From: Enterovibrio norvegicus_B
Lineage (GTDB): Bacteria; Pseudomonadota; Gammaproteobacteria; Enterobacterales; Vibrionaceae
Assembly: GCF_002876705.1 (NCBI RefSeq)
Contig: NZ_MDAG01000007.1
Coordinates: 124,001 to 188,000 of the forward strand
DNA: 64,000 bases
Reading direction: 5' to 3'
Shown: positions 17,806 to 26,445 of the stretch, piece by piece
Layout: each line of letters begins with the position of its first letter
Position numbering within the stretch: the stretch's first letter is position 1
Translations under genes and position numbers: made by a program
The notes under the pieces: model-generated
Databases searched by the model: none
Told to the model about the DNA's origin: nothing
Seen by the model: only the letters and a program-made list of their open reading frames with translations

Positions 17806-19206
17806 CTATTCGCGCAATGCAGATTTCTGCGCTTGTAATATTGGTTTTAATAGGTAGTCCAACACGCTGCGCTTCCCTGTAATGATGTCGGCAGAAGCCG
17901 TCATACCTGGAATTATAGGAAGCTCTGATCCATCCCCGAGGTTGTTAGATTCGGTTCTGATTTTTACGAGGTAAAAGCTGTTTCCTTCTTCATCTTGAAT
18001 GGTGTCGGCGCTGATGGTTTCTAAAATGCCATTTAGGCCGCCGTACACTGTGAAGTCGTACGCACTGAATTTTATGATGGCGTCGAGCCCTGGGCGAAGA
18101 AAGGCAATGTCTTGCGGGGCGATCTTCGCCTCAATCAATAAGTTGTCTTCGCTAGGAACGATTTCGACGAGATCCATACCGGGTTGGATAACACCCCCCA
18201 CAGTATTTACGTGCAGTTTTTTGATGGTGCCATCGACAGGGCTAAGTACCACGGTACGTTCAACCCGGTCTTCCAAAGTGACACGAGTTTCCGTCATGGC
18301 GAGCAGTTTATCTTCGATATCGTTTAGGCGTTCTTGCTGTTCGGCGCGGAACTTCAACGCTACATCGATGTGTTTGAAGACAAATTCCTGCAAAGAGGAG
18401 GTCAGTGAAGGCAGAGACAGCTCTGCTGAAGAAAGCTCACGTTTGGTGTCGTTCACTTGTCGTTGCAGTTTGAGCAAATCGATTTGCGGTACAACGCCTT
18501 CATCGGCGAGAGGTTTGGTGATGTTGTATTCTTCTCGCGCGTAGTTGTAACTCAGTTTTAGGTTCTGCACGCGCGCTTTCACCTCGATCACTTCTTGTTC
18601 TTTCTGACGGATCTGTTGAGATGTTACTGATAATTGGTTTTCCAGGTTGTTGAGTTTTTCTTTGTAAGCGGCACGTTGACGAGACACAACGGTGCGGTGC
18701 TCTTTAATGAAATCAGCTTCAAAGATGAGTTCGCTTCGAAAGAGTGTGACGCTTTGCTTCCAGTCGCGTGTTTGTACTTCTGGATTCACAACCACGGAGT
18801 CGGTCAGCGCCTTCAGCGTGACTGCATCGCCTTGCAAACTTGTTAGCTCTTGCACACGTTCGCGAAAGTCAGATCGGAACATGGTGTCATCGATCAACAG
18901 AAGCTGTTGATCCTTTGTGACAATGTCGCCTTCGCGGATCAACAGTTCTTTTACCAATCCGCCTTCAAGATTCTGCACTACTTGCAGTTGTGAAGAAGGA
19001 ATAACCTTGCCCTGACCCACGGTCACTTTGTCTAATTCTGCATAGGATGCCCACACTGCGGTCACGACGAGAAACGCAATAATGACCCAAAGCAAAACGC
19101 GTGCACTTTTGGGTGTTGAAAGTAAAAGCGCGGCGGTTTTGTCGTCTATATAATCCAAATGTTCACTGGCCGGCAGTGTTAATGCAGATTTATCTTTTTT
19201 TCTCAT
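17806..19206 (-). CDS. lapC: LapC-type HlyD-family membrane fusion protein
   Basis: Periplasmic adaptor linking LapB to LapE. 466 residues: a short cytoplasmic N-terminus, one TM helix (VLLWVIIAFLVVTAVWASYA, about 39-58), a biotinyl-lipoyl half (VGQGKVIPSSQLQVVQNLEGG), a long coiled-coil hairpin (about 130-320), the second lipoyl half (VLSPVDGTIKKLHVNTVGGV) and a C-terminal beta domain. It is the first gene of the leftward Lap operon; the 181 bp upstream to dctD should hold the operon promoter. Confidence 0.92.
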   Translation of the reverse strand: MRKKDKSALTLPASEHLDYIDDKTAALLLSTPKSARVLLWVIIAFLVVTAVWASYAELDKVTVGQGKVIPSSQLQVVQNLEGGLVKELLIREGDIVTKDQQLLLIDDTMFRSDFRERVQELTSLQGDAVTLKALTDSVVVNPEVQTRDWKQSVTLFRSELIFEADFIKEHRTVVSRQRAAYKEKLNNLENQLSVTSQQIRQKEQEVIEVKARVQNLKLSYNYAREEYNITKPLADEGVVPQIDLLKLQRQVNDTKRELSSAELSLPSLTSSLQEFVFKHIDVALKFRAEQQERLNDIEDKLLAMTETRVTLEDRVERTVVLSPVDGTIKKLHVNTVGGVIQPGMDLVEIVPSEDNLLIEAKIAPQDIAFLRPGLDAIIKFSAYDFTVYGGLNGILETISADTIQDEEGNSFYLVKIRTESNNLGDGSELPIIPGMTASADIITGKRSVLDYLLKPILQAQKSALRE

Positions 19207-19387
19207 TGTTTTGCCAACTATAAAATCTTCGAAACACTTTTACTAAGCGTAGTTTAAGTAGCGGATATTCTCTAATCGCGGACAGTGTACAGATGATGAC
19301 CCAAGTCCATGATCTCAGTGGTAAGAATGTTGAGAATCAGTAAGATGCGAGAGCTGACGGGGGGTTAGACGAAGGGGGGCCTAGAGA

Positions 19388-20704
19388 CTAGGCCTTAAAA
19401 TTCTCTTTATCGAGACCATATTTCTTCAGTTTTTCGTATAGCGTTTTGCGTGCAAGCCCCAGTTCTGACTGAATTTCCTTCAATCTTCCGCTGTGTCGAT
19501 TGAGTGCATCGCTTAGGATTGCGCGCTCTACTTTTTGTATTCTTTCTACCAATGTGTCGTGTTCTTTTTCCTGCAAACTGACATCAGACAGCATGGCTTG
19601 CTGTTCCCCCATCAAGACCCAACGCTCTGCAAAATTTCGTAGTTCTGTGATATTGCCTTGCCATTGGTGCTGCGTCAGTGAGGCTTTGTGTTCGTCTTTA
19701 AGACTTGGCGGCGCGATGCCAAAGCGAGACGCTGTGGTTCGAAAAAAGTTCTGGCATAAGGTAATCACATCCTCTCCGCGTTCGCGCAGAGGTGAAAAGG
19801 GCACGGAGACCGCTGAGAGAATGGTATACAGGCTGAGATCGAACATGCCCTGTTGGACACTATTGGTCAGATCGACGCGGGTAGATGCCATGATCCTCGG
19901 CCGCGGTGACGTGTTATCGCTTGTCATGATGTTCGCCAACCGAGCTTGAACATGGCGAGGAAGGGCTTCAATGCCATCCAAAAACAGGGTGCCTGTCCCC
20001 GCAGCAGCGAGTTTGCTGTTTTTATAGAAAGGATGCGTTGAAAAGCCAGTTTGCTCAGGACCAAACAATTCAAGTTCCAACAGGGCCTCGGGAACCTGTC
20101 GGCATTTCACTGCGACAAAGGGTTCGTCCTGTCGGGTGCCTTGGTCGTGCATAAAACGTGCAGCCAGTTCTTTGCCTGTACCTCGTTCGCCTTGCATCAA
20201 GAGATCGCAATCCAGATCTTTCAGATGGAATAGCGAGCGGCGCAGTTGCTTAATTTGTTCCGAGTTACCCAAAATACGCGGACCAGGTGCACTGTGTGTT
20301 TCCAATTCTCGTTTGAGCTCTCGGTTCTCCAGCACGAGTTGGCGTTTATCAATGCCACGACGAATAACGTCTAGGAGATGGTCGGTTGAGAAGGGCTTTT
20401 CGAGAAAATCATACGCGCCATCGCGCATGGCAGAGACGGCCGTAGAGATATCCCCGTGTCCGGTTAGCATGACGACAGAGAGCTCAGCATCAATCTGTAA
20501 GGCATGCTTTAGAAACGTCAACCCACTCATTTTCGGCATGTTGATATCGGAAATGATGACGCCTTCAAACGTGTTGGTTAGGGCATCGAGTGCTTCAGGG
20601 GCTGAGGCAAATGCACGCGCTAAATAGCCTTCGATGTCGAGCGTCTGTTGAAGCGAGTCACGGATCGAACGTTCGTCATCAATGATCCAAACTTCATGCG
20701 TCAT
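19388..20704 (-). CDS. dctD: DctD-like response regulator with degenerate sigma-54 activator domain
   Basis: 438-residue NtrC-type regulator paired with the DctB kinase. Receiver domain 1-120 with phosphoacceptor D53 (ISDINMP) and K103. AAA+ domain 145-370 with intact Walker A GERGTGKE (172-179). C-terminal Fis-type helix-turn-helix (about 395-432, LGLARKTLYEKLKKYGL). Two key AAA+ features are abnormal: the sigma-54-contacting GAFTGA loop is replaced by EQTGFS around 217-222, and the Walker B region reads FLDGIE (241-246) instead of FLDEI. It may therefore not act as a normal sigma-54 activator. It overlaps dctB by 11 bp. No C4-dicarboxylate transporter gene is in the window. Confidence 0.85.
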   Translation of the reverse strand: MTHEVWIIDDERSIRDSLQQTLDIEGYLARAFASAPEALDALTNTFEGVIISDINMPKMSGLTFLKHALQIDAELSVVMLTGHGDISTAVSAMRDGAYDFLEKPFSTDHLLDVIRRGIDKRQLVLENRELKRELETHSAPGPRILGNSEQIKQLRRSLFHLKDLDCDLLMQGERGTGKELAARFMHDQGTRQDEPFVAVKCRQVPEALLELELFGPEQTGFSTHPFYKNSKLAAAGTGTLFLDGIEALPRHVQARLANIMTSDNTSPRPRIMASTRVDLTNSVQQGMFDLSLYTILSAVSVPFSPLRERGEDVITLCQNFFRTTASRFGIAPPSLKDEHKASLTQHQWQGNITELRNFAERWVLMGEQQAMLSDVSLQEKEHDTLVERIQKVERAILSDALNRHSGRLKEIQSELGLARKTLYEKLKKYGLDKENFKA

Positions 20705-22550
20705 GGGATGTTTCTCCGTCTTGAAGGCGTTTTAAGCTGACGATCAATTCTGCACCGCCGTCTGTGTGGTCTTCCGCTCGCAATCGACCATCAAATGCTT
20801 CAATGATACGGCGGCAAATGGTTAGGCCCAATCCCAGCCCGTCTTTCTTCGTGGTATAGAAAGGCGAGAAAATGTGTTTCTTGGTGTCGTTATCCATACC
20901 GGGGCCGTTATCCCAGACATGCACATCCACCCAATCCAAATGCGTAGAGACTGTGATGCCTATCGCGGGGCTGTCTGAGTGGCGGACGGCATGCGTGGCG
21001 TTACTGAGCAGATTCAGGATGACTTGTTCAAGTTGAACGGGGTCAGCATTCACCATGATCCCACTTTCAGGAATGGCACAATCGATGTGGATCCCCTTCT
21101 TGTTGAAACTGGCTTCGGAAAGCATCAACGAAGCATTAATCACATCGTCCAGTGCGGCAAGGCGTCGGCTTTCTTCTCCTTGCTTGCGAGCAAACACTTT
21201 AAAGCGCGCGATAATGTCAGCCACCAAGCCGATCAATTCGTGAATTGAGGTCAGGTTCTTTTGCACATCTTGATAACGTTCGCGATCCATCAATTTGATG
21301 CTGTTTTCGGTATACGTGCGCATCGCCGCGAGTGGTTGGTTTATTTCGTGGTTAATGCTGGCAGAAAGCTCGCCGAGCATCGCCAGTTTGGCTGCTTGAA
21401 TTAACTCAGATTCGGTTTGCCTTAACGCACGTTGGGTGTCTTCGTATTGCGTAATACTGTCGCGCAACGCAGTGTTGGTTTCTTCAAGGCTTGATGTACG
21501 TGCTGCCACTTTTTGTTCGAGATCGTCGTTGAGTTGGGCAAGTTTGCGTTGGGTTTTGACAGTTTGTAACCACGCCGTCATGACCAGCACCAGCAAACCA
21601 TAGAAAGTGGCAAAAAGCAGTGCCGATTGCACCACCATTGGCCAAAGTTTGCTGATAGGAACAAAACCATAGATACGCCAGCCCGCGCTGCCAAGTTCGG
21701 TATTGGCCACCAATACACGCTCTCGGCCTGTTGCCGACAAGCCTAAGGATAAACTGCTCAAGGGTTTCAGTGTCTCGAGTTCTTGGTATTCCGTCAGGCT
21801 ATTCAATGCGCTGTCGCCGTAACGGCGTGAATCGCGAATCGCGTTTTTTTGGTTGTCGGTGAGTTTGGCGAGAGATTGGTAGAGCCAATCATTACGCGAA
21901 CTGTAGAACACGACGCCAAGCGGATCGGCAATCAAATAGTCGAATTGCTGCTGATCCCAGATTCTATCGATGATGGAGAGATCGACTTTCAGCACTAACA
22001 CGCCGACGATCTGGTCGTGATCCCAAATAGGGTAAGAGAAGTAATACCCTCGTTTATCGGATACCACACCCAGCGCGTAATATTGGCCTTTTTCCCCTTC
22101 CATGGCTTGATGGAAATAGGGGCGATAATTGTAGTTGTGCCCAACAAAGGTGGTGTTGGAATCAAAGTTACTGGCGGCGAGTGTTAAGCCGTTCTTGTCC
22201 ATAAGATAAAGCACATCGCTATTAAGTCGATTGTTCCAGCTTTTCAGGATGGCGTTGGTTTGGGAGAGTAAACGTTCGCTTTTGGGCACGCGTAACACGC
22301 GTTTTAAGCGAGGATCGGCAGACAATACAACGGGGATTTCACTATAGCGTGCAAGCTCGGCAGAGAGCTTCTCATGAAGCTGATAGACATCATTTTGGAT
22401 GTCGTTGGTGTATCGCTTCTCTACCGAAAAATAGGTAAATGCGGCAACGGCTGCGGTGAGGACGAAGCCCATCACGGAAACCGCGGCTAAAAATTGAATT
22501 CGGCGCATATCTTCCTTGATGTGTGAAGGGCGCGAGGCGAAGAAATTCAC
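20694..22550 (-). CDS. dctB: DctB-like sensor histidine kinase
   Basis: 618-residue inner-membrane kinase. TM1 about 20-40, a large periplasmic double-Cache sensor (about 45-290, with NYNYRPYFHQAMEGEKGQYY typical of dicarboxylate-binding Cache domains), TM2 about 300-325, a coiled coil (330-400), the H-box ASINHEINQPLAAMRTYTEN, and the ATPase domain with N-box NLLSNATHAV, DNGPGM and GLGLGLTICRRI. It should phosphorylate the overlapping DctD. Divergent from pdxH with only about 55 bp between. Ligand is presumably a C4-dicarboxylate, inferred from the family. Confidence 0.9.
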   Translation of the reverse strand: MNFFASRPSHIKEDMRRIQFLAAVSVMGFVLTAAVAAFTYFSVEKRYTNDIQNDVYQLHEKLSAELARYSEIPVVLSADPRLKRVLRVPKSERLLSQTNAILKSWNNRLNSDVLYLMDKNGLTLAASNFDSNTTFVGHNYNYRPYFHQAMEGEKGQYYALGVVSDKRGYYFSYPIWDHDQIVGVLVLKVDLSIIDRIWDQQQFDYLIADPLGVVFYSSRNDWLYQSLAKLTDNQKNAIRDSRRYGDSALNSLTEYQELETLKPLSSLSLGLSATGRERVLVANTELGSAGWRIYGFVPISKLWPMVVQSALLFATFYGLLVLVMTAWLQTVKTQRKLAQLNDDLEQKVAARTSSLEETNTALRDSITQYEDTQRALRQTESELIQAAKLAMLGELSASINHEINQPLAAMRTYTENSIKLMDRERYQDVQKNLTSIHELIGLVADIIARFKVFARKQGEESRRLAALDDVINASLMLSEASFNKKGIHIDCAIPESGIMVNADPVQLEQVILNLLSNATHAVRHSDSPAIGITVSTHLDWVDVHVWDNGPGMDNDTKKHIFSPFYTTKKDGLGLGLTICRRIIEAFDGRLRAEDHTDGGAELIVSLKRLQDGETSHDA

Positions 22551-22605
22551 TTGAGAAATGCCGCCGCCCGCCGCAAAATGGCAAAAACCTTAATTGGAGC
22601 AATAC

Positions 22606-23244
22606 ATGGATTTGTTTGATATTCGAAGAGAATATAACCAAGGTGGATTGAGACGCAAAGACCTGCCTGAAAACCCTATTCAATTCTTTGAGCACTGGCT
22701 CAAACAAGCCATTGATGCCAAATTACCAGACCCAACGGCAATGACAGTGGCGACCGTGGATGAAACAGGCCAGCCTTTTCAGCGCATCGTGTTGTTGAAG
22801 CATGTCGATGACGGTGGCTTTGTGTTTTATACCAACCTTGGCAGTCGCAAAGCGAAACAGCTTGTAGACAACGCGAAGATCAGTCTGCATTTCCCATGGC
22901 ATCCCCTTGAGCGTCAGGTACATATCACTGGCGAAGCGGTCAAGCTGAGTAAAATGGAAGTGATGAAGTATTTCTTATCACGACCAAAAGAGAGCCAGCT
23001 TGCTGCGTGGGCGAGTCGCCAAAGTGAACGTATTTCTGCGCGATCAGCGCTGGAAAGCAAATACATGGAATTGAAGCAACAATTCGATAAAGGCGAAGTC
23101 CCGGTGCCAACGTTTTGGGGCGGCTTTCGCGTGAAGCCTGAGTCGTTCGAATTCTGGCAAGGCGGCGAACACCGTTTGCATGATCGCTTTATCTACCAAG
23201 GTGAAGAAAAAGGCCAATGGGATATCGAGCGCTTAGCGCCGTAG
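22606..23244 (+). CDS. pdxH: PdxH, pyridoxamine/pyridoxine 5'-phosphate oxidase
   Basis: FMN-dependent enzyme making pyridoxal 5'-phosphate, last step of vitamin B6 synthesis and salvage. 212 residues from ATG 22606 (MDLFDIRREY) with GGAG eight bases upstream; a TTG at 22594 in frame is not used. Family hallmarks: RRKDLPENP near the N-terminus, QRIVLLKHVDDGGFVFYTN, SRKAKQL, a stretch from SRQSERISARSALES, and the C-terminal RLHDRF / WDIERLAP. A terminator follows at 23329-23357. Confidence 0.96.
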   Translation: MDLFDIRREYNQGGLRRKDLPENPIQFFEHWLKQAIDAKLPDPTAMTVATVDETGQPFQRIVLLKHVDDGGFVFYTNLGSRKAKQLVDNAKISLHFPWHPLERQVHITGEAVKLSKMEVMKYFLSRPKESQLAAWASRQSERISARSALESKYMELKQQFDKGEVPVPTFWGGFRVKPESFEFWQGGEHRLHDRFIYQGEEKGQWDIERLAP

Positions 23245-23328
23245 CTTTTATCGTCGTCATTGCTGTCGCGACTATTCCCTCTTGTTGCCACAGGTCTTGA
23301 TGGGAAGTGCTGAGTGACAGGAACCAAC

Positions 23329-23357
23329 AAAAAAGCAGCCAATGGCTGCTTTTTTTA
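23329..23357 (+). terminator. Terminator after pdxH
   Basis: Stem AAAAAGCAGCC / GGCTGCTTTTT with an AAT loop followed by a T run. The A tract on the left side means it may also serve the convergent LuxR-family gene on the other strand. Confidence 0.9.
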
Positions 23358-23421
23358 TCGCTAACGATCTGTGCTGCATTTTGCTGCTTGTGAATTTGGC
23401 TTGAGACGCCGTATTTTTCGC

Positions 23422-24132
23422 TTACGCAGACAGCACCACACTGAGTTGGTGTCTTAGAAGGCTTGATGGGATGGCAGAACCCACGCCCAGTTCTAGCGCT
23501 TTGTCCATCAAGTCTGTTTTGGTTTTAACGCCAAGCTTCAAGCGAAGGTTCGCAAAGTGGTTCTCAATGGTTTTCACTGAAACACCTAATGCATTGGCGA
23601 TAAATTGTGGCTTCTTGCCATACATATGAAGAAACAAAACCTCAGATTCTCTGGGCGAAAGTGGGGTGTGTGGCTTGGTTTCTTTTCCAATGGTGAGGTC
23701 TTTTTTCGAAGAACCAATGGCACGGCAAATCCATTGTCCTACTTCAAGCGCTGCAAACTCATTGATGGCTTGGCCATGAAAAATGACGCCGATGAGTTCA
23801 CCGCTTTCGCTATACCACGGCATCTTTGTGAAAATATGCGCATGCCACTCTCCATCGGGGTAAGGATGAATATTGAGCACCTGCATGTTCTTACCGCTGG
23901 ACATCACTGTTTGGTCTTGCTGCTGAAAAACTTCAGCGCAAGCAGTCAAAGGCGCGGGCATGTCGAAGTTGGTTTTACCAATTAAATCGTGGTGGCTAGA
24001 TACGCCAACCAGATCAACATAATTCTGATTCACATAGACGAAATTGGAGTTGATGTCTTTGCATCCCCAACAACCTGGGAGTTGCTCAAAAAGAGAACAT
24101 ACGGGCGGGGGAGCCTTGGGTGTGCTATTCAT
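23422..24132 (-). CDS. PAS-LuxR family transcriptional regulator
   Basis: 236 residues: an N-terminal PAS-like sensor (about 12-120, starting CSLFEQLPGCWGCKDINSNF and continuing YVNQNYVDLVG) and a C-terminal LuxR/GerE helix-turn-helix (about 160-222, LSPRESEVLFLHMYGKKPQF, then IANALGVSVKTIENHFANLR). No phosphoacceptor receiver domain. Two N-terminal cysteines close together (PPVCSLFEQLPGCWGC) could be redox- or metal-sensitive, but that is speculation. Target and ligand unknown; it is monocistronic and convergent with pdxH. Confidence 0.85.
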   Translation of the reverse strand: MNSTPKAPPPVCSLFEQLPGCWGCKDINSNFVYVNQNYVDLVGVSSHHDLIGKTNFDMPAPLTACAEVFQQQDQTVMSSGKNMQVLNIHPYPDGEWHAHIFTKMPWYSESGELIGVIFHGQAINEFAALEVGQWICRAIGSSKKDLTIGKETKPHTPLSPRESEVLFLHMYGKKPQFIANALGVSVKTIENHFANLRLKLGVKTKTDLMDKALELGVGSAIPSSLLRHQLSVVLSA

Positions 24133-24222
24133 AAAATGATTAATAAAGGAAATAACTGACAGTGTATTGTAACGTCAATATGGTTTGCATGGAATGTATC
24201 ACAAATTGGGCGTTACAAAGGG

Positions 24223-24248
24223 AAAAAAACCGGCTCGTAGGAGCCGGT
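24223..24248 (-). terminator. Orphan terminator next to a gene remnant
   Basis: Eight-bp stem ACCGGCTC / GAGCCGGT with an A tract on the left, i.e. a T tract on the minus strand. It lies directly downstream (minus strand) of the coding remnant 24266-24349, which suggests both belonged to a lost gene. Confidence 0.75.
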
Positions 24249-24265
24249 AAAGACAAGATTTTGCT

Positions 24266-24349
24266 CTAAAAGAGCGAATTCCTGTACGACGTGTAGAAGA
24301 GGTCATCCACATCCATGGCACGAGGGTTGTAACCATTAGCGTAGATGTT
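24266..24349 (-). pseudogene. 27-codon 3' remnant of a lost gene (iron-ADH-like tail?)
   Basis: On the minus strand the 27 codons just after an in-frame TGA (24350-24352) read NIYANGYNPRAMDVDDLFYT and continue SYRNSLF to a TAG stop at 24266. The terminator hairpin at 24223-24248 follows. The NPR followed by an acidic residue and a helical end resembles the C-terminal tail of group III iron-dependent alcohol dehydrogenases, but this is weak. No start codon or upstream coding sequence survives. The remaining 474-bp gap (24133-24606) holds nothing else except the terminator at 24554. Confidence 0.4.
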
Positions 24350-24553
24350 TCACCGAGGTAAATTCAGTGATTAAACAGCAACATACTGCAATATGCGCTG
24401 TTCGTTAAGTACTATACATAGCTGCCAGAAAGTCGGACAGGGGGGGAATGCACTAATTTGCATGTAACTGATAATATTGTTTTTATTATAGAGAGAGATC
24501 GCGTTTTAGATTCTCTTCCCCTGATGATGTATTGATAAGAATACAGACAAAAG

Positions 24554-24578
24554 AAAACCCGCTTCAAGAGCGGGTTTT
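24554..24578 (-). terminator. Terminator of the FGE-sulfatase-fold gene
   Basis: Ten-bp stem AAAACCCGCT / AGCGGGTTTT with TCAAG loop, 29 bp beyond the stop codon of the leftward gene. Confidence 0.88.
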
Positions 24579-24606
24579 AGTAAAACGTATTTCTGTAGAG
24601 CTCGAA

Positions 24607-26445
24607 CTAAATATTTCGCACAACACGGAAACCGACATAGTTTGCACTGAGATCAGATTTCAACTCTAAGCGTTCCGCGACGCGCGCGCTGCTTGGAGAG
24701 AAACTCCATGCACCACCACGTGCAACTGGCGTTTGATTGCCAGCCCATTCCCAAACGTTACCCGCTGTGTCATAGATGCCAAATGGATTTGCTGGGAAGC
24801 TTGCTACCGGCGATGTGCTTTTGTTTGACCACATAGTGCCACTCCAACCGGTGTTTGCGTTGCCTACACCAATGTCGTTGCCCCACCAAAAATCTGACTC
24901 GCTACCTGCGCGTGCGGCGACTTCCCACTGCACTTCAGAAGGCAGGGTGTAATTGAAACCCGTTTGGGTGCTTAGCCATTTTGAATACATGTTGGCATCA
25001 TCACGAGTGATGCAAACAACAGGGGAGTTATCCGCCTGATCAAAACCTGGCTTACGCCAGCTGTGGTTTAGCAGTTGTTTCGGTTCGCCGTTATCCAGCG
25101 CCGTACAACCTTGGCCCTCTTCTGCTTCTGTGACATACCCCGTCGCAGCGACAAACTCTCCAAATTGCTTCACTGTGACTGGCGTTGCAGCGATAGAGAA
25201 AGGTTGGTCTACAACTACAGGCTGTTTGGCTTCAAAGCCAACGCGGTACTGACCCGCACCAATGACGACCATTTGTGGTGCCTGTCGATTGTTAGAGAGT
25301 TTGTCAGCGAATTGCTTTCCCGGTTTAGGACGGTTCTCCTGTTCTCTTAGGCTTGCCCATACAACGGAATCTTTGTTCATGAACATCTGGCGGCTGTAAG
25401 GTTCGAAACCTGATTTTTCAACCGTGAGCTGATGTTGACCCGCTGGCAGCATGATCTCAACAGGCGTTGAACCGTACGTCACACCGTTGATGGTCACGTT
25501 GTCTTCGTAGCGGTTCGAACGGATCTTTACATTAACCCAGCGCTTAGCCTGTTGTTTAGGGGATGATTTGGCCGTCGTGAACGATTTCTCAACACAATAA
25601 CGTTCAGCAAAATCGAGAAGCTTACACGCTGCATTTTCGTCTGGTTGGCTCTTCATTTCTGCCTGAAGGCGAGTAATGTAGCGGTTGTCACCACTGAAGC
25701 CACTGTCGACGACATTGCTGTTCATGACATGGATATTGAATGAAACACGGTTCGCATTGAGTTTTGCCGTGGTTGATTCCGTCACTTTGTCGAGCACGTG
25801 TGATTGGAACGTATTAACGGCCTTTTGCATGGTCAGGGTTTTACCCTGGTTTGAACACGCAGCCAGCGTCATCGATTCGCTACACGTAATGGTGTGTACG
25901 ACTTCAATAGAATCTGAGAACGTAAGTTCCTGACGAAGACGTTTAACGCGTGCTTCTTTTTTCGCTTCTTGGAGATTTTCCATTGCGCTGACGAGCAATT
26001 GTTTCTGACGATTTTCGCCTTCCACAATACGCTGTTGTTCCGCAACGGCTTGTTCATTTTGAAGCGTGGATTTTTGATTATCTTTCACCGCTTGCCAAGC
26101 CGATTGATAATCGTCTTTGTACTGGGTGAGGTCTGTATCAGGATTTTCAATAAGACGGCGGAATTGTTCATCCAAACGCTCTTGAGCCAGTGTGCGTCGT
26201 TTCTCTAATTCCATTGCTTTATTCGCTAACGTTTCACGTTCAGCCAATAATGCGTCCAATTTGTCTCTTTGCGTTTGAAGGTTTTCAGCGTGATTGCCAA
26301 TTTCACTTCTTTTATCTGCAAGCTTCTGTTCCAGAGCGACAACCGGATCATCCGTTGCGGCTGTGGTGTCATTGGCAAGTGCATGACTACTAAGAAGTAT
26401 CGGTGTTAACGCGAAAGCTAACGCAGCTATGCGATTACTTTTCAT
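24607..26445 (-). CDS. Exported coiled-coil, PEGA and FGE-sulfatase (SUMF1) domain protein
   Basis: 612 residues from ATG 26445 (MKSNRIAALAFALTPILLSS), which has AAGGGA upstream and a good signal peptide; an in-frame start at 26493 adds 16 residues without support. Order: signal peptide (1-24), long coiled coil (about 40-175), a middle region with four cysteines (about 185-285), a PEGA surface domain (about 303-366, VTINGVTYGSTPVEIMLPAG), and a C-terminal formylglycine-generating-enzyme fold (about 391-612, with QFGEFVAATGYVTEAEEG, WEVAARAGSESDFWWGND, NVWEWAGN and GFRVVRNI). Such SUMF1 domains in exported proteins are usually structural or peptide-modifying rather than sulfatase maturases. 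Function unknown. Confidence 0.85.
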   Translation of the reverse strand: MKSNRIAALAFALTPILLSSHALANDTTAATDDPVVALEQKLADKRSEIGNHAENLQTQRDKLDALLAERETLANKAMELEKRRTLAQERLDEQFRRLIENPDTDLTQYKDDYQSAWQAVKDNQKSTLQNEQAVAEQQRIVEGENRQKQLLVSAMENLQEAKKEARVKRLRQELTFSDSIEVVHTITCSESMTLAACSNQGKTLTMQKAVNTFQSHVLDKVTESTTAKLNANRVSFNIHVMNSNVVDSGFSGDNRYITRLQAEMKSQPDENAACKLLDFAERYCVEKSFTTAKSSPKQQAKRWVNVKIRSNRYEDNVTINGVTYGSTPVEIMLPAGQHQLTVEKSGFEPYSRQMFMNKDSVVWASLREQENRPKPGKQFADKLSNNRQAPQMVVIGAGQYRVGFEAKQPVVVDQPFSIAATPVTVKQFGEFVAATGYVTEAEEGQGCTALDNGEPKQLLNHSWRKPGFDQADNSPVVCITRDDANMYSKWLSTQTGFNYTLPSEVQWEVAARAGSESDFWWGNDIGVGNANTGWSGTMWSNKSTSPVASFPANPFGIYDTAGNVWEWAGNQTPVARGGAWSFSPSSARVAERLELKSDLSANYVGFRVVRNI

